Virus record (IMG/VR): IMGVR_UViG_3300028558_000022
Span: 26,979 to 90,978 of that record
Origin: a virus
Direction: 5' to 3' (one strand)
DNA length: 64,000 nt
Under the pieces are notes generated by a model. It was not told the origin of the DNA and did no database searches. It saw only the letters and a program-made list of their open reading frames with translations. Below, piece after piece: positions 29,846-39,439 of this stretch. The position numbers were made by a program, and so were the translations under genes. Within the stretch, counting starts at the first letter, position 1. Each line of letters begins with the position of its first letter.

Positions 29846-29983
29846 ATGTTGTCAGTGATTACGGGCCTTGTACTGATTGTCGGTGCGATTTGCTACTTGG
29901 GGTTGATTATTCTTCGAGTCATGTTTCCTACTGACCCAGCGCCCCCGCTACGCTCTGGTAGACGTTCTTCAGACCACTTCTGA
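29846..29983 (+). CDS. Small single-span membrane protein on the opposite strand (moron candidate)
   Basis: 45 residues; GGAGG at 29837-29841 precedes ATG 29846. The first 27 residues (LSVITGLVLIVGAICYLGLI and on) form one membrane helix; the remainder (PTDPAPPLRSGRRSSDHF) is a Pro/Arg-rich cytoplasmic tail whose coding overlaps the 3' end of the - strand gene at 29928. It is the only + strand gene found in the whole 24-64 kb block, with its own operator-linked control region. This is how lysogenically expressed accessory genes (morons) look; exclusion or lysis control are possible roles. Confidence 0.6.
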   Translation: MLSVITGLVLIVGAICYLGLIILRVMFPTDPAPPLRSGRRSSDHF

Positions 29984-32000
29984 TCGACTCTGAGTTCTGG
30001 GCTAACGTGCCCCGAGCTACATTCGCAGCCGTCTTAGCGGTCCCGCTGTTGGCGGCCTTCCCAGCCGCCCGGAACGTTGCCCAGACTGCCGGGTGATTCG
30101 CGACGTAGTTGAGCATTTCCCTGCCCTTGGCGATCCCGCCGCCTTCAGCGACAGTCAAGCCGAGCAAGGTACCAAGCCCGACGCCTAACGGCCCGGACAC
30201 CGGTCCCAACGCTCCTGCCGCCGCGCCAACTCCGCCGAGTACGCCGAGTCGCGTAAGATGCTGAAGCTCTGCGGCTGACTGAGCGTCGCGAACGAGTTTA
30301 TTCAACCCGTTCTTGGCATTGTTCATGTCGAACAGGTTGCCCTTCGTCTCTTCATTCACCCGCTTCCAAGTCTCAATGAACTTCGCCGGGTTGAACCGGT
30401 CGTTTTCAACTGAGTCTTGCAGCATCGTTCCGAATACCTGCCGTCCGAATTGCTTCAAACCGTCGTATCCGACAATGCCCTCAAGGGCGTCCGTGTTGAA
30501 CCGAATCTTACCGGCTGTAGGAAGTGCCGTACCGTTACGCACGACGCCGACAAAATCCTTGGCAGCATCGTCAACCTTACCGTCTCTCAACTTCTGAATG
30601 ACAGGGTTGTCGAACAGGTTGATCTTGTCACGATAGTTCGCCCGGAGCTGACGGTAATCCGAGAGTGCCGAAGCATCCCCGGACTGTTCGGCTAAGTGTT
30701 CGATGGTTTCATCCATCGGAGACACCTTGTCACCAAAGCCGTTAATGAGCGAACGCAGTGCGCGTGAGTTCACATCACCGTACTCGTAAGAGTCGGCTAG
30801 TTTGCGGACTGTCTGACGTAGTGTTACAAGATCGTTGACCTTGTACGGAGGGGCGAGCTTTGTTGTAGCTTCGGCCTCATTAGCGGGTATGGTATTTCCG
30901 AACTGATCGAGTAGACCGGACGGTTCGGCTGCGGCTTCCCCTTCACCGGGCAGCTCACCTGAAGCGATGGATTCCAGAAGGGACTTTACTTTCTTATCGA
31001 GTCTGTCGCCCGCCGCTTGTTTCGCCTGTGAAACAGTTGGGTGTTCCTCAGGGTTCGGTTCAGAGAGAAGTTCCTTTGCTTTACCGGCAAGAGGATTGTC
31101 CTGTGCGCTGACCTCAGCACCTTGAAGCCTGTCGTTTAAGTCCTGAATACCGGACTCGTAGTTTGTATGGAGATCATCCTTTGCCTTATTGATCTTGTTA
31201 GAGATCGACTGGGCAACTTCTTCTTTCGTCGGGGCGTTACCAGCGACTCTCGCGAGATTCGCAGCGCCCTCGGCAGATGATCCGAAATGACTAAGGACTT
31301 TCCCGACAGCGCCGGTCCCCGTAGACAATGCACCGGCAGTCGCGCCAGTTGTTGCCGCATCCTTGGCAGCTTCTCCCGCATCACCAGTACGAGCGAGAGT
31401 CTGGGCGCCTTGTACGATGCCCGCCTCAGTTCCATGAAGTCCAGCTTCTTTCAGAACAGAAGCGCCAACCTTCAGAGCTTGTACGATTCGAGGAGAACCT
31501 TCAACAGTCCTCATTGTCTTGGCAGCGATTTCCAAACGCTTTGCCAGAGGCAGAGCTTTCAGAGCTTCATCACCTAGCATGAACTCCATCAGGGTTTCGC
31601 CACCATACCCAACTTCTTGAGCGGTTCCCTGAGGGGTTGCCATTTCCTTTACGTGCTGAAGATCGGCGGGCTTTCCAAATCCGAAATTGGAATTTGTAAG
31701 TACCGCTGGAAGATGCTTGCGTGCCCATTCATCCGTACCGGACAACGTACTGAGTAAGCCCTTACCGGCACCGACAATCGCGTTCCCCGCAGCCTCACCG
31801 GTCTTCTCAAGGAACCCTTCATCTTGTCCGGGTTGTGAAGTGGATGTCGGCTGTGAAGGCTGACCCGGTGTATTCGGATTGTCTCCGATCACAGCGCCTT
31901 GCGGGATCGCAGCTCCCGTAGGTGCGTCGCCAATTGTGGCGCCTTGCGGGATAGCGGCACCCGGAGATGCCGCCTGAGTTGGATCGTTCAAACCTGCCAT
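29928..32000 (-). CDS. Internal virion-like protein
   Basis: 690 residues. Begins with two copies of GAAIPQGA(T/V)IGD, then a Pro/Gln/Ser-rich linker. Most of the rest is helical and Ala/Gly-rich, with charged coiled coils (NKINKAKDDLHTNYESGIQD, AKQAAGDRLDKKVKSLLESI) and a hydrophobic Gly-rich patch around 600-640 (LGVLGGVGAAAGALGPVSGP) that may insert in a membrane. In podoviruses a gene at this place, beside the transglycosylase protein, encodes an ejected internal virion protein (compare T7 gp15). That role is inferred from position and composition. Confidence 0.65.
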   Translation of the reverse strand: MAGLNDPTQAASPGAAIPQGATIGDAPTGAAIPQGAVIGDNPNTPGQPSQPTSTSQPGQDEGFLEKTGEAAGNAIVGAGKGLLSTLSGTDEWARKHLPAVLTNSNFGFGKPADLQHVKEMATPQGTAQEVGYGGETLMEFMLGDEALKALPLAKRLEIAAKTMRTVEGSPRIVQALKVGASVLKEAGLHGTEAGIVQGAQTLARTGDAGEAAKDAATTGATAGALSTGTGAVGKVLSHFGSSAEGAANLARVAGNAPTKEEVAQSISNKINKAKDDLHTNYESGIQDLNDRLQGAEVSAQDNPLAGKAKELLSEPNPEEHPTVSQAKQAAGDRLDKKVKSLLESIASGELPGEGEAAAEPSGLLDQFGNTIPANEAEATTKLAPPYKVNDLVTLRQTVRKLADSYEYGDVNSRALRSLINGFGDKVSPMDETIEHLAEQSGDASALSDYRQLRANYRDKINLFDNPVIQKLRDGKVDDAAKDFVGVVRNGTALPTAGKIRFNTDALEGIVGYDGLKQFGRQVFGTMLQDSVENDRFNPAKFIETWKRVNEETKGNLFDMNNAKNGLNKLVRDAQSAAELQHLTRLGVLGGVGAAAGALGPVSGPLGVGLGTLLGLTVAEGGGIAKGREMLNYVANHPAVWATFRAAGKAANSGTAKTAANVARGTLAQNSESIRSGLKNVYQSVAGALGQ

Positions 32001-32009
32001 CTATTTCCT

Positions 32010-34778
32010 TTACTGACCTTGATACTGGTAGGAGAAGGTCTTCCCGTCCGCAGAGTAACCAGCAAACTTACCGTTCACCCAGACAGGCTTTTCGTTCGGC
32101 TGAGCCTGACGTACACCTTGCGGAATCTGAGGAGCTGACTGCAATCCGATTGCCTGAGCGACCGTCTGTCCCGGCCTTCCGCGACCATCGGAAGAACCGA
32201 AGATCGTACCGCCTGTGTCCATATCGCCGATGATGTTGGTTAGTTCTGGCATCATCTTGATTGTCTTCAGAGCGTCCGGGCTTACGAGACCGGGGAAGTT
32301 ACGACCAAACACACGCTTCCAGTCGTTGTTCGTTTCTTTCAACCGGTATGCAGAAGTCTCGGCAAATCTCTTGAGCTGCTCTTGGAGCTGTGCTGTTGAG
32401 AAGTGCATTGCGAGCAAATCGTCGCCAGCTTTCTTGTCGGATTCCGTCAGCGCATGGTTGTTGTTCAGAAACGTCATGAACTCGGACTTGACCGGCTGGA
32501 TCGCCGCAAGTACGGACGTGACGTTCGGATCGCCAAGCGCATCTTTACGAATCGCGTTTAGCGGTTTGTTGAGAAGAGGAGAACCGGTGTTCCGCAGATT
32601 GTTAACCGCCTCAGACGCCGCCCCGATATGATCGAACAGCGTGTTAAACGACTTGATCTGCTGAGACGCCTTGCCCGAATCCGTTGTGAAGTCCTTCCAC
32701 TTGTCGAGCTTCAATTCAGCGTTCGCCGGGTTGAAGTTCGGGTTGATCTTCTTCGCAAGGTCGTAGACCTTCGGACGGTCGGCGGTACGCTGAGAAATCA
32801 ACTTATCGAGAGCCATCATGTCCCCACTTGCGGGATCATTTGGGTCTCCGGCAATTGCCTTCGCATCGGCGTAATACGCAGCTTCGTTCTCTGCGTTCTT
32901 ATCAGCCCGTTCCTGAGCTTGACGCTTCAGAAGCTCATCGTTCTCAGCCTTCTTCTTTAGGGCATCGCCCTTCAAGAAAGCCTGTTGGTCGTAGTGATTG
33001 ATTAGGCTTGAGCCGCCGTAGAGTGCCATGATCTTTCCGGCCTCTTGCGGGTTCTTGGCGCCAAGCTCACCAATCGCCTTCGAGTAGTTCGGGATGCCAT
33101 TCTGAGAAGTGGCGTTCAGGTACGGTTGAAAATCCATCAAGGCGTCAACGAGAGTTGGATCGTCTTGAACGGCCTTTGCAAGATCGACCGGCTCATACGC
33201 GTCCTTCTCGCCCGGCTGAGGGGTTTGAGGGTTGTCGAGTCCAACGGCCTTCGAGATCGCATCAACGTACTGCTTTGTCTCTCCGTTGTCCGGTACATGA
33301 TCCGTAACGTTGCCCGGCCCAGCGTTATACGCCGCGAGCGCGAGCTTCGTGTCGCCCTTGTATTGATCGAGCAACTGTTTAAGGTAGCGAACTCCGCCGT
33401 CGATATTCTGCTGTGCGTTGGTCGGATCGCTTACGCCCAAAGTTTTTGCAGTATCAGGCATCAATTGCATGACGCCTACTGCGCCTTTCGGACTTTTCGC
33501 GTTCGGGTTGCCGCCTGATTCTTGCATGGCAACTGCCCGTACAAGAGCCTTCGGGACTCCATAACGATTCGCCGCGTCGTCAACAATTGTCTGAATTGAC
33601 TGGTCGTGCATTGTCGGCAACTGTAATGGCACATTGCCATTTTCAACGCCATCGTTGAGCGAACCGTAGTAGTCCTTTATGTCGCCTTCCGCGAGACGAA
33701 GGGCGCCGATCTTTGCCTTGTACCCGGCTGCCATGCTGAGGCGCATTGGCAAGCTATCCGGCAGTTTCGACGGCTTACCGTCGCTGTCAGCAAATCCGGG
33801 GAGACGATACTTCGCAGCCATAGCCTTATCTTCAGCCGAGAGGAAATCCCCTGACTTGAAGTGCGGATCAACTACGAGATACTGAACGTCCCACTGAGGT
33901 TCGCCGAACTGATTCGTGACTTGCTCACCGGTCTTTGGATCGACACGCTTAACGACTCCGATAGGGATGGCACTATCCTTCGTGACGTGATACTTCGACA
34001 AGTCACTCTCAGCTACCACGCCCTGAACCGCTTGCGGATACTGTTTCTGCAAAAGCTCGGCAAGTGGTTTGAATTGCTGAACGTAAGAGTCGTTCGCCTC
34101 GAAGCCAAGCCTACCCAACTGCACCGCGTTCTGGTGAAGACGCATATTCGTGTCTAACACCTGATAGTGGCGAGCGAAGTCGGCCTGTGCCTGTGCGTCC
34201 TGCTGTTGTTGCTGTTGTTGCTTTTCCTGTAGTGCCTGTTGGTAACCCGCTTCACCGGCACGTCCGACAGCTCCCGGTCCCTTTTGGGAAAGGCCCGCAA
34301 GCGAGCCACTGATCGCTTCCATAGCGATAGCCAAACCGATGTCAGTCTTCGACACCGGTACCGGAGTGCGAGTCATCTCTCCAGTGTTCGCGTCTATCTT
34401 CTCTGCGTAACGCGGGCCACCGGCAAGAGTTTGAGCGATTGTGTGAATGAGTCCGGCCTTCTGGACGGACGGGTGTTGTGAGACATCAGGCGCCGGAGCT
34501 TGTGGCGCCGGGGCGTTCGCATCCGGCTTACCCGGAGCCGATGGTGACTGTTGCTGCGGACCCTGTTGTGGACCCTGTTGCTGCGGGCCTTGCTGCCCGA
34601 CCGGAGGTTGAGGGGTACTCGCGCTCGCCGTCTCTGGGGCCGCGTCGTTCGTTGCAACCTGCCCACCATCGGGCGGATTTGACACACCCTCATACTGAGG
34701 TAATGTGCTTGTGTCCGTCGTATCGACAGAATCCGTGTTGCTCACTGGAGCATTTGAAGTCGAGATATTATCGCTCAT
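32010..34778 (-). CDS. Internal virion protein with lytic transglycosylase domain
   Basis: 922 residues. Residues 1-110 are Gln/Pro-rich and disordered; about 397-510 form an SLT-type lytic transglycosylase domain with catalytic Glu420 in VRAVAMQESGGNP, then SPKGAVGVMQLMP and LALAAYNAGPGNV. Helical regions before and after (including a run of seven Gln near 188) likely form the shaft. Like T7 gp16 it would be ejected with the DNA and open the peptidoglycan locally. The domain is central rather than N-terminal as in gp16. It is followed by the 690-residue partner and preceded by a small gp14-like gene. Confidence 0.85.
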   Translation of the reverse strand: MSDNISTSNAPVSNTDSVDTTDTSTLPQYEGVSNPPDGGQVATNDAAPETASASTPQPPVGQQGPQQQGPQQGPQQQSPSAPGKPDANAPAPQAPAPDVSQHPSVQKAGLIHTIAQTLAGGPRYAEKIDANTGEMTRTPVPVSKTDIGLAIAMEAISGSLAGLSQKGPGAVGRAGEAGYQQALQEKQQQQQQQDAQAQADFARHYQVLDTNMRLHQNAVQLGRLGFEANDSYVQQFKPLAELLQKQYPQAVQGVVAESDLSKYHVTKDSAIPIGVVKRVDPKTGEQVTNQFGEPQWDVQYLVVDPHFKSGDFLSAEDKAMAAKYRLPGFADSDGKPSKLPDSLPMRLSMAAGYKAKIGALRLAEGDIKDYYGSLNDGVENGNVPLQLPTMHDQSIQTIVDDAANRYGVPKALVRAVAMQESGGNPNAKSPKGAVGVMQLMPDTAKTLGVSDPTNAQQNIDGGVRYLKQLLDQYKGDTKLALAAYNAGPGNVTDHVPDNGETKQYVDAISKAVGLDNPQTPQPGEKDAYEPVDLAKAVQDDPTLVDALMDFQPYLNATSQNGIPNYSKAIGELGAKNPQEAGKIMALYGGSSLINHYDQQAFLKGDALKKKAENDELLKRQAQERADKNAENEAAYYADAKAIAGDPNDPASGDMMALDKLISQRTADRPKVYDLAKKINPNFNPANAELKLDKWKDFTTDSGKASQQIKSFNTLFDHIGAASEAVNNLRNTGSPLLNKPLNAIRKDALGDPNVTSVLAAIQPVKSEFMTFLNNNHALTESDKKAGDDLLAMHFSTAQLQEQLKRFAETSAYRLKETNNDWKRVFGRNFPGLVSPDALKTIKMMPELTNIIGDMDTGGTIFGSSDGRGRPGQTVAQAIGLQSAPQIPQGVRQAQPNEKPVWVNGKFAGYSADGKTFSYQYQGQ

Positions 34779-34837
34779 CTAGTTTCCTTAGGCGTTCGCA
34801 GTGCTCAATGGCCCGCTCGCTACCGGCAGAAGGTTAC

Positions 34838-35590
34838 TCACACCGCCGCCGCCGCTTTATTACCGCTACCGAAGTTCCGCAACATACCGCCAGTAGCCGC
34901 GCCAGCCACGCCGCCAAGTGCGCCCGTCACAGCTTGTACCCAAGAGTTGTTCTCTTGTGCTATCTGGTTTGCCGTGTTCGCGGTTCCCTCTTGCGAGCTT
35001 GTCGCAGCATTACCCGCCGATGTAGCCGGGTTGAATACATTCGGAGCATCTGACAACCGCTCGGCGGCGAACTGATAGTTCTGGCGCCCTTGGTTGTAAT
35101 TGGCCTGATCGATTTGACTAAGCTCACTTGAGGTCTGGTTAGCCGCGCTCTCCGCAAGGTTGAGATCGGTCCCCACCTTCGCACCGCTTGTGATGCCGGG
35201 TGTATTTCCGCCGCCCTGTGCGGCCTGTGCTTGGCCGACCGCCTGACGCGCGTTTCTGTACGCCTGACCGGTTGATGTGATCGCGTTCGATTGAAGGTTC
35301 GCCTTCTCCGCCGCTGAGAACCCTTCCTGATTCGGTCCGGCCTGAACGGTCGGTAGGAAAGTGTTGACAAGATCGTTGAACACCTTTGACGAGTTGCCAA
35401 AGATTTGCGAAGCCTGTTGAACCAACTGCTGAGAGAATTGGGATTGCTGTTGCTGGATTTGATTCTGTGCCGATGTCGCACCGCAGAGCTGTGCAACCGG
35501 ACCATCGTAATCGAAGGACTCTTCGTACTCTCGAACGTATTGTCCGCTGGCTTCATCCCAGCTCATGACCAGCGTTGTGTAAATCTTCAT
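34838..35590 (-). CDS. Internal virion protein, gp14-like
   Basis: 250 residues. A short beta N-terminus (TTLVMSWDEASGQYVREYEE) is followed by Ala/Gln/Asn-rich helices (QNQIQQQQSQFSQQLVQQAS, GQAYRNARQAVGQAQAAQGG) and a hydrophobic Gly/Ala C-terminus (AVTGALGGVAGAATGGML). Size, Ala/Gln richness and place before the two large internal proteins agree with the T7 gp14 type that forms the outer-membrane part of the ejection channel. No direct homology is visible. Start overlaps the acetyltransferase stop (ATGA). Confidence 0.6.
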   Translation of the reverse strand: MKIYTTLVMSWDEASGQYVREYEESFDYDGPVAQLCGATSAQNQIQQQQSQFSQQLVQQASQIFGNSSKVFNDLVNTFLPTVQAGPNQEGFSAAEKANLQSNAITSTGQAYRNARQAVGQAQAAQGGGNTPGITSGAKVGTDLNLAESAANQTSSELSQIDQANYNQGRQNYQFAAERLSDAPNVFNPATSAGNAATSSQEGTANTANQIAQENNSWVQAVTGALGGVAGAATGGMLRNFGSGNKAAAAV

Positions 35591-35973
35591 GCTAGAAACT
35601 TCCTCAATTCGCCTTGGCTCTCCTCAAAGCCGAATCGCTTGGTACAAAAGGCCCGTAACAAGTCGTTGTTCGTGTTGAACACTATCTCGGTAAAGCCGTT
35701 CTCTTTTGCTTTGGCAGCCAGTTTGTCGAACCCTTCCAGCATTGCCTTCATGTTACGCTTCTTGTCCAAGTTCGAGACGTACTGGATGTCGAGTCGAAGG
35801 GCCTTCGTGCCCCGGACGAAACAGATGGGACCAAGTTCGTCTTCGTAGACCTTGCAAATGCTTCCGGGATTAGTGAAGAACTTGACCTCAGTCCCTTGGT
35901 GATGTTCGTCTTTGGCAAGACTTAACTCCAGCAACTCTAAGTCGCCCGGTTCAAGAAATCTGTCTGTTACCAT
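35587..35973 (-). CDS. GNAT-type acetyltransferase-like protein
   Basis: 128 residues from ATG 35973 (CGGAGTGAA upstream); the frame opens earlier without support. FTEIVFNTNNDLLRAFCTKR followed by FGFEES recalls the end of GNAT domains (ALYEKLGFE), and SICKVYEDELGPICFVRG the first strands. GNAT enzymes transfer acetyl groups from acetyl-CoA; in phages they can modify virion or host proteins. The canonical acetyl-CoA loop (Q/RxxGxG/A) is not clear, so activity is uncertain. Confidence 0.55.
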   Translation of the reverse strand: MVTDRFLEPGDLELLELSLAKDEHHQGTEVKFFTNPGSICKVYEDELGPICFVRGTKALRLDIQYVSNLDKKRNMKAMLEGFDKLAAKAKENGFTEIVFNTNNDLLRAFCTKRFGFEESQGELRKFLA

Positions 35974-35983
35974 TTCACTCCGT

Positions 35984-37015
35984 TTAGTAGATGACGCACG
36001 TATTCCCCCCACTTGAAGGGGGCGCGATAATTATCTGGAAGGTATGGGTACCTAATGATCCATTCGCATCAGTGACTCCGATACTAAAGGTGTACGTACC
36101 TACTACACTCGGCGTACCTGATATCACACCGGTAGTGCTGTTCAAATTGGTCCCTGTTGGTAATGATCCAGACGACACGGCGAATGTAAACGGCGGCGTA
36201 CCGTTTACAACCGATATGGTTACTGAATACGCTGTGCCTAAGGAACCCCCAATTAGGTTTTGGACAATAGGGCTAGGGTTGTTCCCGATGACAAGATAAC
36301 TTGGTTTCCCTTTCTGAGCGTAAGCCGGACCTTTAGGAACAACTTCAGACCCTAACTTATTGCCTTTCACAACAAGAGCAGCAACTCCGGTACGAAGCTC
36401 CAGAGCTGCGGCTGCGTACTGGTTAATAGCACTACTGCCCATCTGTGTGCCGACTGTGAAGGCTGTGTTGGGGTATTGAATCGGTCCTACATCGACCAGT
36501 GCGATAGACGCAGTAGTAAGTGCAGGAATCACACTCTGTCTGAGAGTTCCTAGTAACGCCCCAGTAAATGTTTGACCTGACGTTGTGGCTACAGCTATAG
36601 CCCCAACACCCCAACTTCCGTTGTCCTGTGTGTTTATAGCGCAATCTGGGATGTTAGTGTTTCCCGTAGCAGACGGACCTATGTTCCCTAAGCCAGTCAT
36701 TCCGGCATACTCTTCGTATGCTGCACTTGCCAACGTCGAGCCACTGAAGTTTATGGTGATCGTCCTGCTACCCGTCGCAGCAGTTACCGGACCAGACCAC
36801 AGCTCAACTCGTACATTCGAGCTGTTGTTGGCTGCGGTGATTAAAGTGTAGGTATTAACGCCATCAGTGATACTTGACACGCTCACCGAGGTATTAGCGA
36901 TAGCGATCCCTATGACGACTCGTTGGCCGTTAGTCAGTGTGTTTGCGGCAAACGCAAGTGATGTTGCCGCAGATGAGAGACTGGCCGTTGCTCCAGTTGT
37001 TGCACTGATAGCCAT
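35984..37015 (-). CDS. Virion surface protein with a putative Ig-like domain
   Basis: 343 residues, rich in Ala, Thr, Ser and Gly. Residues 1-215 are beta-rich (QRVVIGIAIANTSVSVSSIT, SRTITINFSGSTLASAAYEE). Around 265-335 a He_PIG-type Ig domain is visible: GTPPFTFAVSSGSLPTGTNL then GVISGTPSVVGTYTFSIGVT. Such domains decorate tails or fibres and bind weakly to carbohydrates. Overlaps the next gene upstream by one base. Confidence 0.7.
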   Translation of the reverse strand: MAISATTGATASLSSAATSLAFAANTLTNGQRVVIGIAIANTSVSVSSITDGVNTYTLITAANNSSNVRVELWSGPVTAATGSRTITINFSGSTLASAAYEEYAGMTGLGNIGPSATGNTNIPDCAINTQDNGSWGVGAIAVATTSGQTFTGALLGTLRQSVIPALTTASIALVDVGPIQYPNTAFTVGTQMGSSAINQYAAAALELRTGVAALVVKGNKLGSEVVPKGPAYAQKGKPSYLVIGNNPSPIVQNLIGGSLGTAYSVTISVVNGTPPFTFAVSSGSLPTGTNLNSTTGVISGTPSVVGTYTFSIGVTDANGSLGTHTFQIIIAPPSSGGNTCVIY

Positions 37016-38208
37016 CAGTCATACTCCACACATAGCGTGCAAGGATAGTTGAAGCCTCCGCTGTTTCCCATAGGCGGTCCAATTCCGAAGTTACCAGCGG
37101 AGTTACGAAACGGTATGTATGTCTTTGTTTGCCCGTATTGGTTCGTCAACGTGAAAGGCACGCCTTCTGCAAAGTCACCGTTAGCGGCCACACCAAGAAC
37201 GGTACACGGGTAGTCCCACCTTCCGGGGCAAGGAGAAGTGAACCATACTGGCACGGTTCCAGCACCGGCTAGACTATTGTTGACACTGCTGAATATGGTT
37301 GGGTACGGTATACCGGTGCCGTTAGATACCTCAACACTTCTAGGAAAGTACCCCAAGACTCCGTAGGTGAAGTGAAGGGTTGACTGGAATGTGCTGGATG
37401 GGTATGCCTGATTAAAACTAACGAAGAATCGCGTACTTCCAAATCCAAACATGGATACATACTCGTTCGTCGTAGCTCCCGATGAGTTCAATGCCCTTTG
37501 AACACAGAATCCTTGACATTGGTAGAAACTGTTCCTAAACAGGATTATCGACAGCCTTCCACTGTCTCCCGAGAAGTCGCACTCAAACGACTGAGTGGTG
37601 CTGGGAGTAAAAATGCCTTGAGCATTAGTGGAGATCGGAATAGCAGCCGTTACGAATCCTGTCAGAGTACCGGAACCGTTAGTGGCTGTACCTAGACTGA
37701 TTCTTATCGTCGGCCATGCCATAGAACCGTTAGTGTTGTTGTTGCCGTACTCAAGTTTCAGGTAGAAATTTTGGTTGCCGTCACCCGGTTGCCAAATCTC
37801 GTAGTTATACACGTTACCGGCTGGAGCAGAAGAACTCTGTGTGACTACACCAGTACCGCCTGACGCGACGTTAACGCCTGAGGAATTTACACAAGTGAAT
37901 GTTCCTGCGCCCAGACTGGTAATTCTAAAGGTTCCGTTGTTTCCTGTGTTTCCTCCGGTCCACCCGGTAATCGTCAGGGTGCGGCCTACAGCCAATGCCA
38001 GTCCAGTCAAGCCGCTGTACGTACAGGTCATATTGGACCCAGACATTGAAACTGAGGAAATGCTCAGTCCGGTCCACATGATCTGTCCTGTATCTGTGCT
38101 TTGCAGCCATCCAACAGATGCTAAGAAGGCACTTACGGCTGAGGCCCATCCGTAGTAGTTAGCGTAGGTGGTTACATCAGCGACAATGAATGATTGTTGT
38201 GTTGCCAC
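37015..38208 (-). CDS. Tail/fibre protein, tandem copy 1
   Basis: 397 residues, about the same length as and clearly homologous to the neighbour at 38232. Residues 1-45 (MATQQSFIVADVTTYANYYG) are nearly identical in both; about 58-125 hold module A (TCTYSGLTGLALAVGRTLTI, then GNTGNNGTFRI) shared with two other virion proteins; the remainder is beta-rich with matching motifs (PGDGNQNFYLKLEYGN, SFECDFSGDSGRLSI) and a common end. Probably tail-spike or fibre subunits. Confidence 0.75.
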   Translation of the reverse strand: MATQQSFIVADVTTYANYYGWASAVSAFLASVGWLQSTDTGQIMWTGLSISSVSMSGSNMTCTYSGLTGLALAVGRTLTITGWTGGNTGNNGTFRITSLGAGTFTCVNSSGVNVASGGTGVVTQSSSAPAGNVYNYEIWQPGDGNQNFYLKLEYGNNNTNGSMAWPTIRISLGTATNGSGTLTGFVTAAIPISTNAQGIFTPSTTQSFECDFSGDSGRLSIILFRNSFYQCQGFCVQRALNSSGATTNEYVSMFGFGSTRFFVSFNQAYPSSTFQSTLHFTYGVLGYFPRSVEVSNGTGIPYPTIFSSVNNSLAGAGTVPVWFTSPCPGRWDYPCTVLGVAANGDFAEGVPFTLTNQYGQTKTYIPFRNSAGNFGIGPPMGNSGGFNYPCTLCVEYD

Positions 38209-38231
38209 AGTCCCTTCCCTTCAACTTCATA

Positions 38232-39437
38232 TCAGTCGTACTCCATACACATTGTCACTGCGAACGTCGCAGCACTAGTGTTTGTCAACGCCTGTGTTAT
38301 AGCTGTCTGAGCAGCGGAGGTCTTAGTTGGAATATAGGTCTTGGTTTGTCCGTACTGGTTTGTCACCGTAAACGGAACGCCCTCGATGAAGTCAACGTAG
38401 TTCGCTATCCCGATAACGGTGCATGGGTAGTCCCACATACCAACAACGGGTGAAGGATTCCACAGTGGGATCGATCCTCCAACAGCTAGGCTACCGATAA
38501 CACCCGTATTGGACTGAAAGTAAGGTATGCCGAGATAGTTAGCGTTGCTTGTCTGTATTGCACCGGGAAAATATCCAACCACCCCGTACTGAAAGTGCAA
38601 ACTAACCTGCCATGAGCTAGATGACATACGTTGAGCAGCGGAGAAGAATGAGTTACCGTTTCCGATCCCCCACATACTCACATACGTGGAAGTAGGGGAG
38701 CCTGACGCACTCAGCGACCTTTGGACTCCGAACCACTGGCACTGATAGAAATTGTTTCTAAACAGGCAGATCGACAACCTACCGGAGTCGCCAGAAAAGT
38801 TGCACTCATACGCCGCAACTGGACTTGGTGTCCAGAACGTCGTACTTGCGTTTGCTGAGAGAAATTTATCCGCTGTCGCGAAGCCTAGTAGGTTCCCGGC
38901 ACCATCGCTCTTCTGGGCAAGAGAAAGCCTTAAAGTAGGCCAATTGGCTCCTGACGTAGGGACGTTGCTGTTGCCGTATTCTAGCTTTAGAACAAAGTCT
39001 TGAAGTCCGTCCCCCGGATGCCATATCTCATATACGTAGTTACCGGCAGTTGGAACCGTTGAACTTTGTGTAACAATCCCTGTTCCACCAGAAGCGACGT
39101 TAACGCCTGAGGCATTTACACAAGTGAATGTACCGGCACCAAGACCTGTGATTCTAAATGTGCCGTTATTTCCTGTGTTTCCTCCGGTCCACCCGGTAAT
39201 CGTCAGTGTTCTACCGACTGCAAGTGCCAAACCAGTAAGGCCGGAGTATGTGCAAGTCATATTAGAGCCGGACATACTCACTGCGGTAATGCTTAGTCCA
39301 GTCCACATGATTTGCCCGGTATCGGTCCCTTGGAGCCATCCAACTGACGCGATAAACGCCGAGACCGCTGAACCCCAGCCAAAATAGTTCGCATAGGTAG
39401 ACATATCCGCAATGAGAAATGATTGTTGCGTTGCCAT
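38232..39437 (-). CDS. Tail/fibre protein, tandem copy 2
   Basis: 401 residues from ATG 39437 (TGGAG upstream); an upstream frame extension of ten residues lacks support. Paralogue of the 37015 gene: start MATQQSFLIADMSTYANYFG, module A with GGNTGNNGTFRITGLGAGTF, then GDGLQDFVLKLEYGN and YECNFSGDSGRLSI, ending MCMEYD versus LCVEYD. The DNA of module A is almost identical between copies, while the outer parts have diverged, suggesting recombination between them. Confidence 0.75.
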   Translation of the reverse strand: MATQQSFLIADMSTYANYFGWGSAVSAFIASVGWLQGTDTGQIMWTGLSITAVSMSGSNMTCTYSGLTGLALAVGRTLTITGWTGGNTGNNGTFRITGLGAGTFTCVNASGVNVASGGTGIVTQSSTVPTAGNYVYEIWHPGDGLQDFVLKLEYGNSNVPTSGANWPTLRLSLAQKSDGAGNLLGFATADKFLSANASTTFWTPSPVAAYECNFSGDSGRLSICLFRNNFYQCQWFGVQRSLSASGSPTSTYVSMWGIGNGNSFFSAAQRMSSSSWQVSLHFQYGVVGYFPGAIQTSNANYLGIPYFQSNTGVIGSLAVGGSIPLWNPSPVVGMWDYPCTVIGIANYVDFIEGVPFTVTNQYGQTKTYIPTKTSAAQTAITQALTNTSAATFAVTMCMEYD

Positions 39438-39439
39438 GT

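Noticed and set aside
34478-35053. 191-codon + strand frame across the virion genes
   Set aside because: Arg/Ser/Pro-rich translation opposite two coherent - strand genes; no initiation signal.
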